This document shows positions 7,596 through 15,188 of a stretch of 25,403 bases of DNA, piece by piece. Position 1 is the stretch's first letter; each line of letters starts with the position of its first letter. The stretch comes from Corallococcus sp. CAG:1435 (GTDB lineage Bacteria; Bacillota; Clostridia; Christensenellales; CAG-314), in the NCBI GenBank assembly GCA_000433775.1, contig HF998499.1:69528-94930 (forward strand). The letters are read 5' to 3'. The notes beneath the pieces were generated by a model. It did no database searches. It was given only the letters and a program-made list of their open reading frames with translations, and had not been told where the DNA came from. Made by a program: the position numbers and the translations under genes.

Positions 7596-8096
7596 ATGAA
7601 AAGAGTTATCGGTTTCGACCCCGGTTTTGCCATTGTAGGCTATGGCGTGTTGGACTACGAAGATTTCCGCAACGTCAGGGTGGTGGACTACGGGGTGATT
7701 ACAACGCCCAAAGAGGAAAGTTTTCCCGTGCGCCTTGCGTTGATCTACAAAGGCGTGCAGGAACTGATAGAAAAGTACAAGCCCGACGAAGTTGCCGTGG
7801 AAGAGTTGTTTTTCAACACTAACATTACAACGGGCATAAACGTTGCCCACGCAAGAGGCGTTTTGTTGCTTGCGGCAATTCATCACTGCGGATGCTTGTA
7901 CGAGTACACGCCTTTGCAGATAAAGCAGGCTATGACGGGCTACGGAAAAGCCACCAAAAAACAAATTCAGGAAATGGTAAGGGTGTACCTTGCTCTTTCC
8001 AAAATTCCCAAACCCGACGACGCCGCCGACGCTTTGGCAGTGGCGCTGACGCACATTCAGACGGGAATAATGACGGACAAATTTTACATCAGGTAA
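7596..8096 (+). CDS. ruvC: Holliday junction resolvase RuvC
   Basis: RuvC cuts four-way DNA junctions as a dimer working with RuvAB. The 166-residue length is typical. All four catalytic acids are visible: D8 in GFDPG, E69 in VAVEELFF, and D142 and D145 in PDDAADALA. The block INVAHARGVLLLA and the basic GYGKATKKQ segment are also typical. The ATG at 7596 is the first good start, with AGGTG just upstream, and ruvA follows after 10 nt. The ruvC-ruvA-ruvB order is standard. The gene begins a transcription unit with the promoter at 7550-7578. No odd features were seen. Confidence 0.97.
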   Translation: MKRVIGFDPGFAIVGYGVLDYEDFRNVRVVDYGVITTPKEESFPVRLALIYKGVQELIEKYKPDEVAVEELFFNTNITTGINVAHARGVLLLAAIHHCGCLYEYTPLQIKQAMTGYGKATKKQIQEMVRVYLALSKIPKPDDAADALAVALTHIQTGIMTDKFYIR

Positions 8097-8106
8097 CGGA
8101 GAAATT

Positions 8107-8700
8107 ATGTACAGTTACATCAGCGGAGAAGTTACGCAAACAAGCGAAAACACTGTGGTTTTGGACGTTGGCGGAATAGGTTACGAACTGTGCGTTTCCT
8201 CTTTCACGCAGGAAAAATGTCAGGTGGGGCAAAGATGCCGTCTGTACGCCTACTTGCAGGTTAAAGAGGACGGACTTTCTCTTTTCGGCTTTGCTACCGA
8301 AGAGGAAAAAAACATGTTTTTGCGGCTTATTTCCATTTCGGGCATAGGATGCAAGGTGGCGCAGGCAATTTTGTCGGGTATGGATTGCAACGCTCTTGCC
8401 ATCGCCATTTTCAACGGTGACACCAAACAACTGACCAAAATCAAGGGTTTGGGCAAGAAAACGGCGGAACGCATCGTTCTGGAACTCAAAGAAAAGGTTG
8501 TCGTTGACGCTTCCGCAATGGATTTGCCCATTGCAAGGCACGCCGACGTTGCCCTCACAAAAGATATGCAGGATGCAATGGCAATATTGTGCTCGTTGGG
8601 AAAAAGCCGTGCCGACGCACAGCAACTCGTGGAAGCGGCGTCCAAGTTGGGCGCAACCACGGCGGAACAACTTGTCAACATGGCATTTCGCATCAACTGA
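8107..8700 (+). CDS. ruvA: Holliday junction branch-migration protein RuvA
   Basis: RuvA binds the four-way junction and loads the RuvB motor. The 197-residue product has the three expected parts. An N-terminal OB-fold domain runs from MYSYISGEV through YLQVKEDGLSLFGFATEEE. A tandem helix-hairpin-helix domain covers about residues 70-125 (SISGIGCKVAQAILS and KIKGLGKKTAERIVLELKEK). A C-terminal three-helix domain (about 150-197) contacts RuvB and is joined by a flexible linker (DASAMDLPIARHAD). A GGAGA ribosome site precedes the ATG. It lies 10 nt after ruvC and 12 nt before ruvB. The sequence is normal in length and order. Confidence 0.97.
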   Translation: MYSYISGEVTQTSENTVVLDVGGIGYELCVSSFTQEKCQVGQRCRLYAYLQVKEDGLSLFGFATEEEKNMFLRLISISGIGCKVAQAILSGMDCNALAIAIFNGDTKQLTKIKGLGKKTAERIVLELKEKVVVDASAMDLPIARHADVALTKDMQDAMAILCSLGKSRADAQQLVEAASKLGATTAEQLVNMAFRIN

Positions 8701-8712
8701 AAGGACTAGTTT

Positions 8713-9771
8713 ATGGAACAACAATTTTTCACAAGTACTCTGACGGAAAAGGAACGGGACACGGAAAACATCTTGCGCCCCAAAACTCTTGCCGACTACG
8801 TCGGACAGGAAAAAGTCAAAGACAATCTTTCCGTCTACATCAAAGCGGCGCTTGCCCGTGGGGAAAGTCTGGATCACGTTTTGCTGTACGGACCGCCCGG
8901 TTTGGGTAAAACCACGCTGGCACACATAATAGCCAACGAAATGGGCGTGCCTATCACGGTAACAAGCGGTTCGGCAATTCCCGGCAAGTTCGATTTGTCG
9001 GCAATATTGTCCAAGTTGAAACCCAACGAAGTGCTGTTCATCGACGAAATTCACCGTCTGAACAGCAGTCTGGAAGAAATTTTGTACCCTGCAATGGAAG
9101 ACTACCGTCTTGACTTTGTCGTGGGCAAGGGACCAAGCGCCACCAGCGTCAACATCAAGTTGGAAAAATTCACGCTCATCGGCGCAACCACCAAGGCGGG
9201 AAACCTCGCCTCACCTTTGCGGGACAGATTCGGCGTGCAGATGCGTCTTGTGTTGTACACGCCGGAACAGTTGAAACGCATCGTGCTGAAATCGGCAATG
9301 AAGTTGGAAACCAACATCACCGACGAAGCCGCCTACGAAATTGCACGCCGCAGCAGGGGAACTCCCCGTGTCGCCAACAGACTTTTGCGCCGTGTGAGGG
9401 ACTTTGCCGAAGTGTTGGGGGACGGCAACGTTACCAAGGAAGTGTGTCTGCACGCCATGAAAGTGATGGAAGTGGACGAGTTGGGATTGGACGCCGTGGA
9501 CAAAAACGTGCTGACGACCATCATCGACAAATTCAGTGGCGGACCCGTCGGGTTGGAAACGCTGGCGTCGGCAACGGGAGAGGACAAAGCCACAATAGAG
9601 GACGTGTACGAACCGTACCTCATTCAGTTGGGATTTATTGCACGCACGCCCCGTGGACGGGTTTGCATGCCTCTTGCCTACAAGCATCTGGGTAAAAAAC
9701 TTTCCAAAGAACGAATGGAAATGCTGTCAATCTACCTTGACGGCGAAGAAGAGGAAAATGAAGACAAGTGA
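8713..9771 (+). CDS. ruvB: Holliday junction branch-migration ATPase RuvB
   Basis: RuvB is the hexameric AAA+ motor that drives branch migration on RuvA-bound junctions. Visible motifs are Walker [12 protein letters not shown] (60-70), Walker [10 protein letters not shown] (108-116), the sensor block [19 protein letters not shown] (156-173) with the arginine finger region, and a C-terminal winged-helix domain ([11 protein letters not shown]...[17 protein letters not shown]). At 352 residues it is slightly longer than the usual 330-345 because of an acidic end (GEEEENEDK). That acidic end is encoded where queA overlaps it. Shine-Dalgarno AAGGA precedes the ATG. The gene overlaps queA by 14 nt, so expression is coupled. 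Confidence 0.97.
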   Translation: MEQQFFTSTLTEKERDTENILRPKTLADYVGQEKVKDNLSVYIKAALARGESLDHVLLYGPPGLGKTTLAHIIANEMGVPITVTSGSAIPGKFDLSAILSKLKPNEVLFIDEIHRLNSSLEEILYPAMEDYRLDFVVGKGPSATSVNIKLEKFTLIGATTKAGNLASPLRDRFGVQMRLVLYTPEQLKRIVLKSAMKLETNITDEAAYEIARRSRGTPRVANRLLRRVRDFAEVLGDGNVTKEVCLHAMKVMEVDELGLDAVDKNVLTTIIDKFSGGPVGLETLASATGEDKATIEDVYEPYLIQLGFIARTPRGRVCMPLAYKHLGKKLSKERMEMLSIYLDGEEEENEDK

Positions 9772-10780
9772 TTTCTACTACGACCTGCCACAGGAACTGA
9801 TTGCGCAAACGCCTGCGGAACCACGGGACAGCGCAAGGCTTTTGGTGTACGACAGGGCGACAAAACAAATCAGCCACAGACATTTCTACGACATAACCGA
9901 CTACCTCAAAAAGGGCGACGTGCTGGTGGTTAACAACACCAAAGTGCTTCCTGCACGAATCTACGGCAAAAAGGAAAAGACGGGAGGCAAAATAGAGTTT
10001 TTGCTGTTGAAACGTCTTGACCTCACCCGCTGGGAAGTGATTCTGAAACCGGGACGCAGTGCAAAGCCGGGGGCGGTGTTCGAGTTTTCGCCCCAACTTA
10101 AAGCACGTGTGGAAAGCGTGGAAGAGGACGGCAGTCGTATCGTGGAATTTTTGTACGACGGCGTGTTCGAGGACATCCTGTCCAAGATAGGCGAGATGCC
10201 TTTGCCCCCCTACATCAAGGAAAAATTGCAGGACAAGACACGCTACAACACGGTGTATTCCAAGGTGGACGGCTCTGCTGCCGCCCCCACTGCGGGATTA
10301 CACTTCACACGTGAACTTTTGCAAAAGGTAAAGGATATGGGTGTGGAAGTGGTGGAAGTGTTGCTTCACGTAGGGCTTGGAACTTTCCGTCCCGTCAAAG
10401 TGGAAGACGTAACGCAACACCACATGCATTCGGAGTACTACAGCGTTTCGCAGGAGGCTGCCGACGCCATAAACAAGGCAAAGCAGGAAGGACGGCGTAT
10501 CGTGTGCGTGGGAACAACCAGCGTGCGCACATTGGAAAGCGCAACCGACGAAAACGGACATGTCCAGGCAGGTAGCGGAAACACGGAAATTTTCATCTAT
10601 CCGCCCTACAAATTCAAGGTGGTGGATTGTCTGATAACCAACTTTCACCTTCCCGAAAGCACGCTGATAATGCTTGTTTCGGCTTTGTGCAGCAGAGAGG
10701 AAGTTTTGCACGTGTACGAAACCGCCGTCAAGGAAAAGTATCGGTTTTTCTCTTTCGGCGACGCATGCCTGTTTTTGTAA
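9758..10780 (+). CDS. queA: S-adenosylmethionine:tRNA ribosyltransferase-isomerase
   Basis: QueA adds an epoxycyclopentane-type group from S-adenosylmethionine to preQ1-modified tRNA, the step after Tgt in queuosine synthesis. The start is the ATG at 9758 with GAGGAAA upstream, within the end of ruvB. The 340-residue product has the expected blocks: [24 protein letters not shown] at the N-terminus, [27 protein letters not shown] (central), [28 protein letters not shown] and [17 protein letters not shown]. Length is typical for the family. The link from ruvB to queA to tgt is common in Firmicutes, and tgt lies 79 nt downstream. No abnormal features. Confidence 0.96.
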   Translation: MKTSDFYYDLPQELIAQTPAEPRDSARLLVYDRATKQISHRHFYDITDYLKKGDVLVVNNTKVLPARIYGKKEKTGGKIEFLLLKRLDLTRWEVILKPGRSAKPGAVFEFSPQLKARVESVEEDGSRIVEFLYDGVFEDILSKIGEMPLPPYIKEKLQDKTRYNTVYSKVDGSAAAPTAGLHFTRELLQKVKDMGVEVVEVLLHVGLGTFRPVKVEDVTQHHMHSEYYSVSQEAADAINKAKQEGRRIVCVGTTSVRTLESATDENGHVQAGSGNTEIFIYPPYKFKVVDCLITNFHLPESTLIMLVSALCSREEVLHVYETAVKEKYRFFSFGDACLFL

Positions 10781-10802
10781 ACTGCAACGCAGAAAAAACT
10801 TG

Positions 10803-10844
10803 CGGTACAAAGTTTTTACATACGTATGTGCAAATTTTGTACCG
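10803..10844 (+). promoter_or_regulatory. 42-nt near-palindrome upstream of tgt
   Basis: Outer arms CGGTACAAA (10803-10811) and TTTGTACCG (10836-10844) flank a perfect 12-bp palindrome ACATACGTATGT (10818-10829). The two 6-nt gaps are mostly complementary. Folded as RNA it would be one hairpin of about 18 pairs ending 15 nt before the tgt ATG; as DNA it could be an operator. It does not look like a preQ1 riboswitch, and no T-run follows it. Confidence 0.55.
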
Positions 10845-10853
10845 AAACTTTGA

Positions 10854-11990
<1,137 letters not shown>

Positions 11991-12171
11991 AAATGCGCAA
12001 AGGCAAGTAACGGCAATGCGTTTGTAAAAATTCAAAGGACGTAAGTGCGTTTTGCGTGTGGTGCAAGTGCGTTTTGTTGGCGAAAATTTTGCCGTATTTC
12101 CGCCGTTTTTTGGCGTTTTTAAGTAAAAAGCCTGCACCGTGTTGCGAAAATATCAAAAATGCCGTTTTCTG

Positions 12172-12200
12172 TTGCATTTTCGCTGTCGATAATGTATAAT
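12172..12200 (+). promoter_or_regulatory. Predicted vegetative promoter for yajC
   Basis: TTGCAT (12172-12177) and a perfect TATAAT (12195-12200) are 17 nt apart. The yajC start codon is 42 nt after the -10 box, with an AAGGAG ribosome site. Confidence 0.7.
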
Positions 12201-12241
12201 ATACGAAAAAATCCGCTACGGGCGGTAAATAAGGAGAAAAT

Positions 12242-12625
12242 ATGCTTAACCTGTTGAATTTTTTTGAAGACACAACAACAAGTACCACTCCTGCCGGTAA
12301 CAACTGGGTAACCTACGTTATCCTCGGCGTATTGGTTGTGGGTATGATTTTGCTTATGGTAATTCCCCAAAGAAAGCAAAAGAAACGTGCGGAAGAAATG
12401 ATGGCGAAACTGGGTATTGGCAGCGTCGTTACCACCATCGGCGGAATTGTCGGCGTTGTGGTGCAACTTGACGACACGCACATCTGGCTGGAAACGGGTT
12501 TGGACGACAGCAAGACCACAATGCAGTTTTTGCGTCAGGCAATCCATTCCATTGCCCCCGATCCTTCCTCTGCTGAAGCCAAAGCGGAAAAGAAAGAGGC
12601 AAACGAAGAAGACGAAATCAAGTAA
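12242..12625 (+). CDS. yajC: Preprotein translocase accessory subunit YajC
   Basis: YajC is a small single-span membrane protein that associates with SecDF at the SecYEG translocon. The 127-residue product has a short outer segment, one helix at about 23-42 (WVTYVILGVLVVGMILLMVI), the family's PQRKQKKRAEEM block, and the YajC core GIGSVVTTIGGIVGVVVQLDDTHIWLETG. A polar acidic tail of about 25 residues follows. Start and AAGGAG site are clear. tgt-yajC-(membrane protein)-secD is the usual clostridial order. The strong terminator at 12646 limits read-through to the next gene. Confidence 0.92.
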   Translation: MLNLLNFFEDTTTSTTPAGNNWVTYVILGVLVVGMILLMVIPQRKQKKRAEEMMAKLGIGSVVTTIGGIVGVVVQLDDTHIWLETGLDDSKTTMQFLRQAIHSIAPDPSSAEAKAEKKEANEEDEIK

Positions 12626-12645
12626 TTTTGTTCTAAAAATGCCTT

Positions 12646-12683
12646 CCTCCCGAATAGTGTAGTACTGTTCGGGAGGTTTTTTT
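12646..12683 (+). terminator. Intrinsic terminator of yajC that also holds the next gene's Shine-Dalgarno
   Basis: A 13-bp stem (CCTCCCGAATAGT / ACTGTTCGGGAGG, one G-U pair) with a 5-nt loop is followed by seven T. The next ATG is at 12684, directly after the T-run. The 3' arm ends in GGGAGG, 7 nt before that ATG, so the only visible ribosome site is buried in the terminator stem. Confidence 0.9.
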
Positions 12684-13055
12684 ATGGAAGCGAGTGCTAA
12701 AAAATCGTTTTTGTTGCAAAGCATCAAGACGGGATTGTTTTCCCTTGTTTTTGTGTGCATCGGAGTGCTGGTGCTGGCGTTGCTTGCCAAGTTTTTCAAC
12801 ATAGGCGACAACGTATTGCCCATTGTCAATCAGGTGCTGAAAGGCGTTGCGGTAATTTTGGGCGTGGCGATGTGCGTCAGAGAGGACAACTTTGTGCTTA
12901 AAGCCGTTGTCGGTGCAGTTATCTATTGGATTTTGTCCTTCGTGCTGTTTTCCGTTTTGGGAGGAGGTTTCCATTGGGGGCAAATTGCATTGGACTTTGC
13001 TGTGTCCCTTGTTCCTGCGGTTATTGTAGCATTGATAAAAAGCAAAAAAGCGTAA
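12684..13055 (+). CDS. Small four-helix membrane protein, probably TIGR04086-type
   Basis: The 123-residue product has about four hydrophobic segments (about 14-37, 44-63, 70-92 and 100-118) with a basic C-terminus (KSKKA). Clostridia commonly carry a TIGR04086-family membrane protein between yajC and secD, and size, topology and place all fit. I base the family name mostly on context. No function is established for this family. The ATG at 12684 is the only plausible start, because no other in-frame start lies near it and the first helix begins soon after. The ribosome site GGGAGG sits inside the preceding terminator hairpin, which suggests structure-dependent translation. A terminator follows at 13096. 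In several Clostridia an scfA peptide gene and scfB come next; neither is seen here. Confidence 0.75.
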   Translation: MEASAKKSFLLQSIKTGLFSLVFVCIGVLVLALLAKFFNIGDNVLPIVNQVLKGVAVILGVAMCVREDNFVLKAVVGAVIYWILSFVLFSVLGGGFHWGQIALDFAVSLVPAVIVALIKSKKA

Positions 13056-13095
13056 ATTGCTTGACGCTGACGGCATTTCGCTACAGGTATCCTTC

Positions 13096-13122
13096 GGGCT
13101 TGACGTAACGTCAGGCCCTTTT
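13096..13122 (+). terminator. Rho-independent terminator after the small membrane protein
   Basis: GGGCTTGACG pairs with CGTCAGGCCC (one G-U pair) around a 3-nt loop and is followed by four T. The T-run is also the start of the first tandem repeat unit. Confidence 0.75.
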
Positions 13123-13682
13123 GCGTAGAAAGTTGCTGTTGTGCGTTTTACGGCGACGTCACATAAAACAGCCGACATTTTTGTTTTCGCCTCATTTTAC
13201 GTGCGACTCAAAGCAAATGGTATCGGAAAAGCCACGTTTTGAAACCGCAAAGTGTATTGAGAAAAGCCACGTTTTGAAACAGGTGCGTTGCCGTACAAAT
13301 TTCGAATTACCGACTTTTTGCGTAGAAAGTTGCTGTTGTGCGTTTTACGGCGACGTCACAGAAAACAGCCGACGTTTTTGTTTTCGCCTCATTTTACATG
13401 CGCCTCAATGCAAAGGGCATCGGGCAAAGCCACGTTTTGAAAGTGCAAAGTGTATTGAGAAAAGCCACGTTTTGAAACAGGTTCGTTGGCGTACAAATTT
13501 CGAATTACCGCCTTTTTGCGTAGAATGTTGCTGTTGTGCGTTTTACGGCGACGTCACATAAAACAGCCGACGTTTTTGTTTTCGCCTCATTTTACATGCG
13601 CCTCAATGCTGCAAATGGCATTGAAAAAGTCCGTTTCTGAAACAGGTGCGTTGCCGTACAAATTTCGAATTACGTCTTTTTT
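13119..13682. repeat. Tandem repeat array, three units of about 197 bp plus a decayed fourth
   Basis: Unit A runs 13119-13314, unit B 13315-13512 and unit C 13513-13682 (C lacks about 28 bp). Each begins with a T-run and GCGTAGAA, continues with GCTGTTGTGCGTTTTACGGC and CAGCCGAC, and ends with ACAAATTTCGAATTAC. Within A and B, GCCACGTTTTGAAA occurs twice, 35 bp apart. C has only one altered copy, which explains its shorter length. Faint similarity continues to about 13760 (TTCGCCTCAATTTT). The unit length is not a multiple of three and the frame shifts between copies, so coding is unlikely. GCTGTT and AACAGC could pair within each unit. Confidence 0.85.
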
Positions 13683-13820
13683 CAGTGTAAAAGGTCGTTT
13701 TGTTTCCGAAATATGCACTAAACTTCGCCTCAATTTTCTTCAAACTGCCGTTGGCAGGTAATTTTTTGGTTGTAAAGCCTTTGTTTTGACTGTTTGTACC
13801 GTTAAAAGCGGGAAAAATAA
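13683..13820. other. Spacer between the repeat array and the secD promoter
   Basis: No gene is seen. A short hairpin CTGCC-GTT-GGCAG near 13745, followed after five bases by a run of six T, is a weak terminator candidate. With the array, the whole gene-free stretch 13056-13887 is about 830 bp. Confidence 0.4.
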
Positions 13821-13849
13821 TTGACTAATTTTGTCAGTGCTATTATAAT
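13821..13849 (+). promoter_or_regulatory. Predicted strong vegetative promoter for secD
   Basis: TTGACT (13821-13826) and TATAAT (13844-13849) are 17 nt apart. The -10 box lies inside a perfect 12-bp palindrome CTATTATAATAG (13840-13851). An AAGGAGG ribosome site precedes the ATG at 13888. Confidence 0.8.
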
Positions 13850-13887
13850 AGACTAGTTAAGTTAGGCAAAGTCAAGGAGGCTTATTT

Positions 13888-15126
13888 ATGACAAAAACTC
13901 TGTCCACCGTTATTATTTGTATTGTTTGCGTAATAGCGCTTTTTTTCGGCGTTGTTTCGTGCCTTCCCGGTGGACTTGAATACGGCAACTACAACGAGTA
14001 CAATGCTCCCATCAATCTCATTCAGGGAAGCAGTCTTTTCAACGACAGTATTGTGGCAACTTACAAAGTGAAGTTGGACGAAGACGCCAACATAAACGAC
14101 GTGGTGAAAAACATTCGTTCCAGACTGAGCGACATGTACGGTTACTATTTCAGCAACGTTAAGGTCAACGGCGACGACATCACCGTGCAGGTTCCCAAAA
14201 CCGCCAACGGCGAAAACACAAGTGCGGCCACAATTCTTTCCAACGTTACGGCAGTGGGCAAAGTGGAAATCCTCACCGAATCTACCTATTCTGCCGACAA
14301 GGTTATTCTCACTGCGGAACATGTCAAGAGCATGACGTTGCGCAACTATTCCAGCGGCGCAAATGCCTACTACATCGTAAACATGAATCTTACCAAGGAA
14401 GGTAAGGAAATTGCTGCGGAAAATCTCACTCCGACAAGTTACGGTTACAGTGCCTACCTTGCAGTGGACGGTACCGTATCCTACGCTATTGTGTACGATA
14501 CCAACCAAGTTCTGCAAGTTTACACCACAAGCAAAGCCGATGCACGTTGGATAAAGGGATTGACGCAAAACGGCGCTTTGACAGCAACGCTCACATCTGT
14601 CGGCACGGAAGAAGTTTCCTCTAACGGCGGATTGATTTTCGCTTTGGTAATGGCGGTAATTGTTGTCGCTTGCTGGATTTTCCTCATTGCAAGATACAAA
14701 TCTGCAGGCTTTGCAACAGTGGTTTCCCAACTTGTTGCCGTTGTGGCATTTATCATGTTTTCGGGAATGGTGTACTTTGCCTTCCTCAATATTGCATCTG
14801 CAGTGGGCATCGTGTTGGGCTACGCCCTCATGATGGTGTTCACCGTGCTGGTGTTGGAAAAACTGCGTACCTATTCTGCCGAAAAGACGTTTGCAAGCGC
14901 CAAGTACAGAGCATTCCAGGAAAACAACAAATGGAATCTTATTGTTCATGCCATCATTGCAGTGCTGGGCGGTATTTTGTGGCTCATCCCCACAGGCGTA
15001 ACTGCTCCTTTGGGCAATGCTTTGGTGTACTGTGCGGTGATTTCCTTTGTTGCCACCATGGGACTCAACAGACTGTTTGCCGCTGTGCTTGCTCCGTTCT
15101 GCGAGGGCGCAACCAAAACAAAGTAA
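13888..15126 (+). CDS. secD: Divergent SecD-like protein without the conserved proton-path aspartate
   Basis: SecD, with SecF, uses the proton gradient to help pull exported proteins across the membrane. This 412-residue product has SecD order: one N-terminal helix (about 7-27), a large outer domain with the SecD-like stretch VNMNLTKEGKEIAAENL...YLAVDGTVSYAIV (165-202), and a C-terminal membrane domain of about five helices from 248 on. In the membrane domain, IASAVGIVLGYALMMVFTVL (302-321) aligns with the SecD motif ending VDANVLIFERI. The D-x-N is replaced by MMVFT, while LEKLR remains. The GLDLxGG block after helix 1 is not recognisable. secF, normally next or fused, is absent and recJ follows. 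It may be a degenerate or repurposed SecD; a complete secDF could exist elsewhere. Confidence 0.75.
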   Translation: MTKTLSTVIICIVCVIALFFGVVSCLPGGLEYGNYNEYNAPINLIQGSSLFNDSIVATYKVKLDEDANINDVVKNIRSRLSDMYGYYFSNVKVNGDDITVQVPKTANGENTSAATILSNVTAVGKVEILTESTYSADKVILTAEHVKSMTLRNYSSGANAYYIVNMNLTKEGKEIAAENLTPTSYGYSAYLAVDGTVSYAIVYDTNQVLQVYTTSKADARWIKGLTQNGALTATLTSVGTEEVSSNGGLIFALVMAVIVVACWIFLIARYKSAGFATVVSQLVAVVAFIMFSGMVYFAFLNIASAVGIVLGYALMMVFTVLVLEKLRTYSAEKTFASAKYRAFQENNKWNLIVHAIIAVLGGILWLIPTGVTAPLGNALVYCAVISFVATMGLNRLFAAVLAPFCEGATKTK

Positions 15127-15142
15127 TTAAAAACAAAACATT

Positions 15143-15180
15143 ACAGCGGCCTTCTATTTGTTAGAAGGCTGTTGTTGTTT
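15143..15180 (+). terminator. Hairpin terminator between secD and recJ
   Basis: A 14-pair stem (ACAGCGGCCTTCTA / TAGAAGGCTGTTGT, two G-U pairs) has a TTTGT loop. The following T-run is interrupted (TGTTT), so termination may be partial. The recJ start is 9 nt further on. Confidence 0.65.
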
Positions 15181-15188
15181 ACGGAGTT

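Noticed and set aside
13121..13561. 146-residue plus-strand frame across the 197-bp tandem repeats
   Set aside because: The unit length is not a multiple of three, so each copy is read in a different frame; the protein is not repetitive in the way a coding repeat would be.
13119..13682. Possible CRISPR array
   Set aside because: Units are about 197 bp and near-identical along their whole length, with no short repeat/unique spacer pattern and no cas genes.
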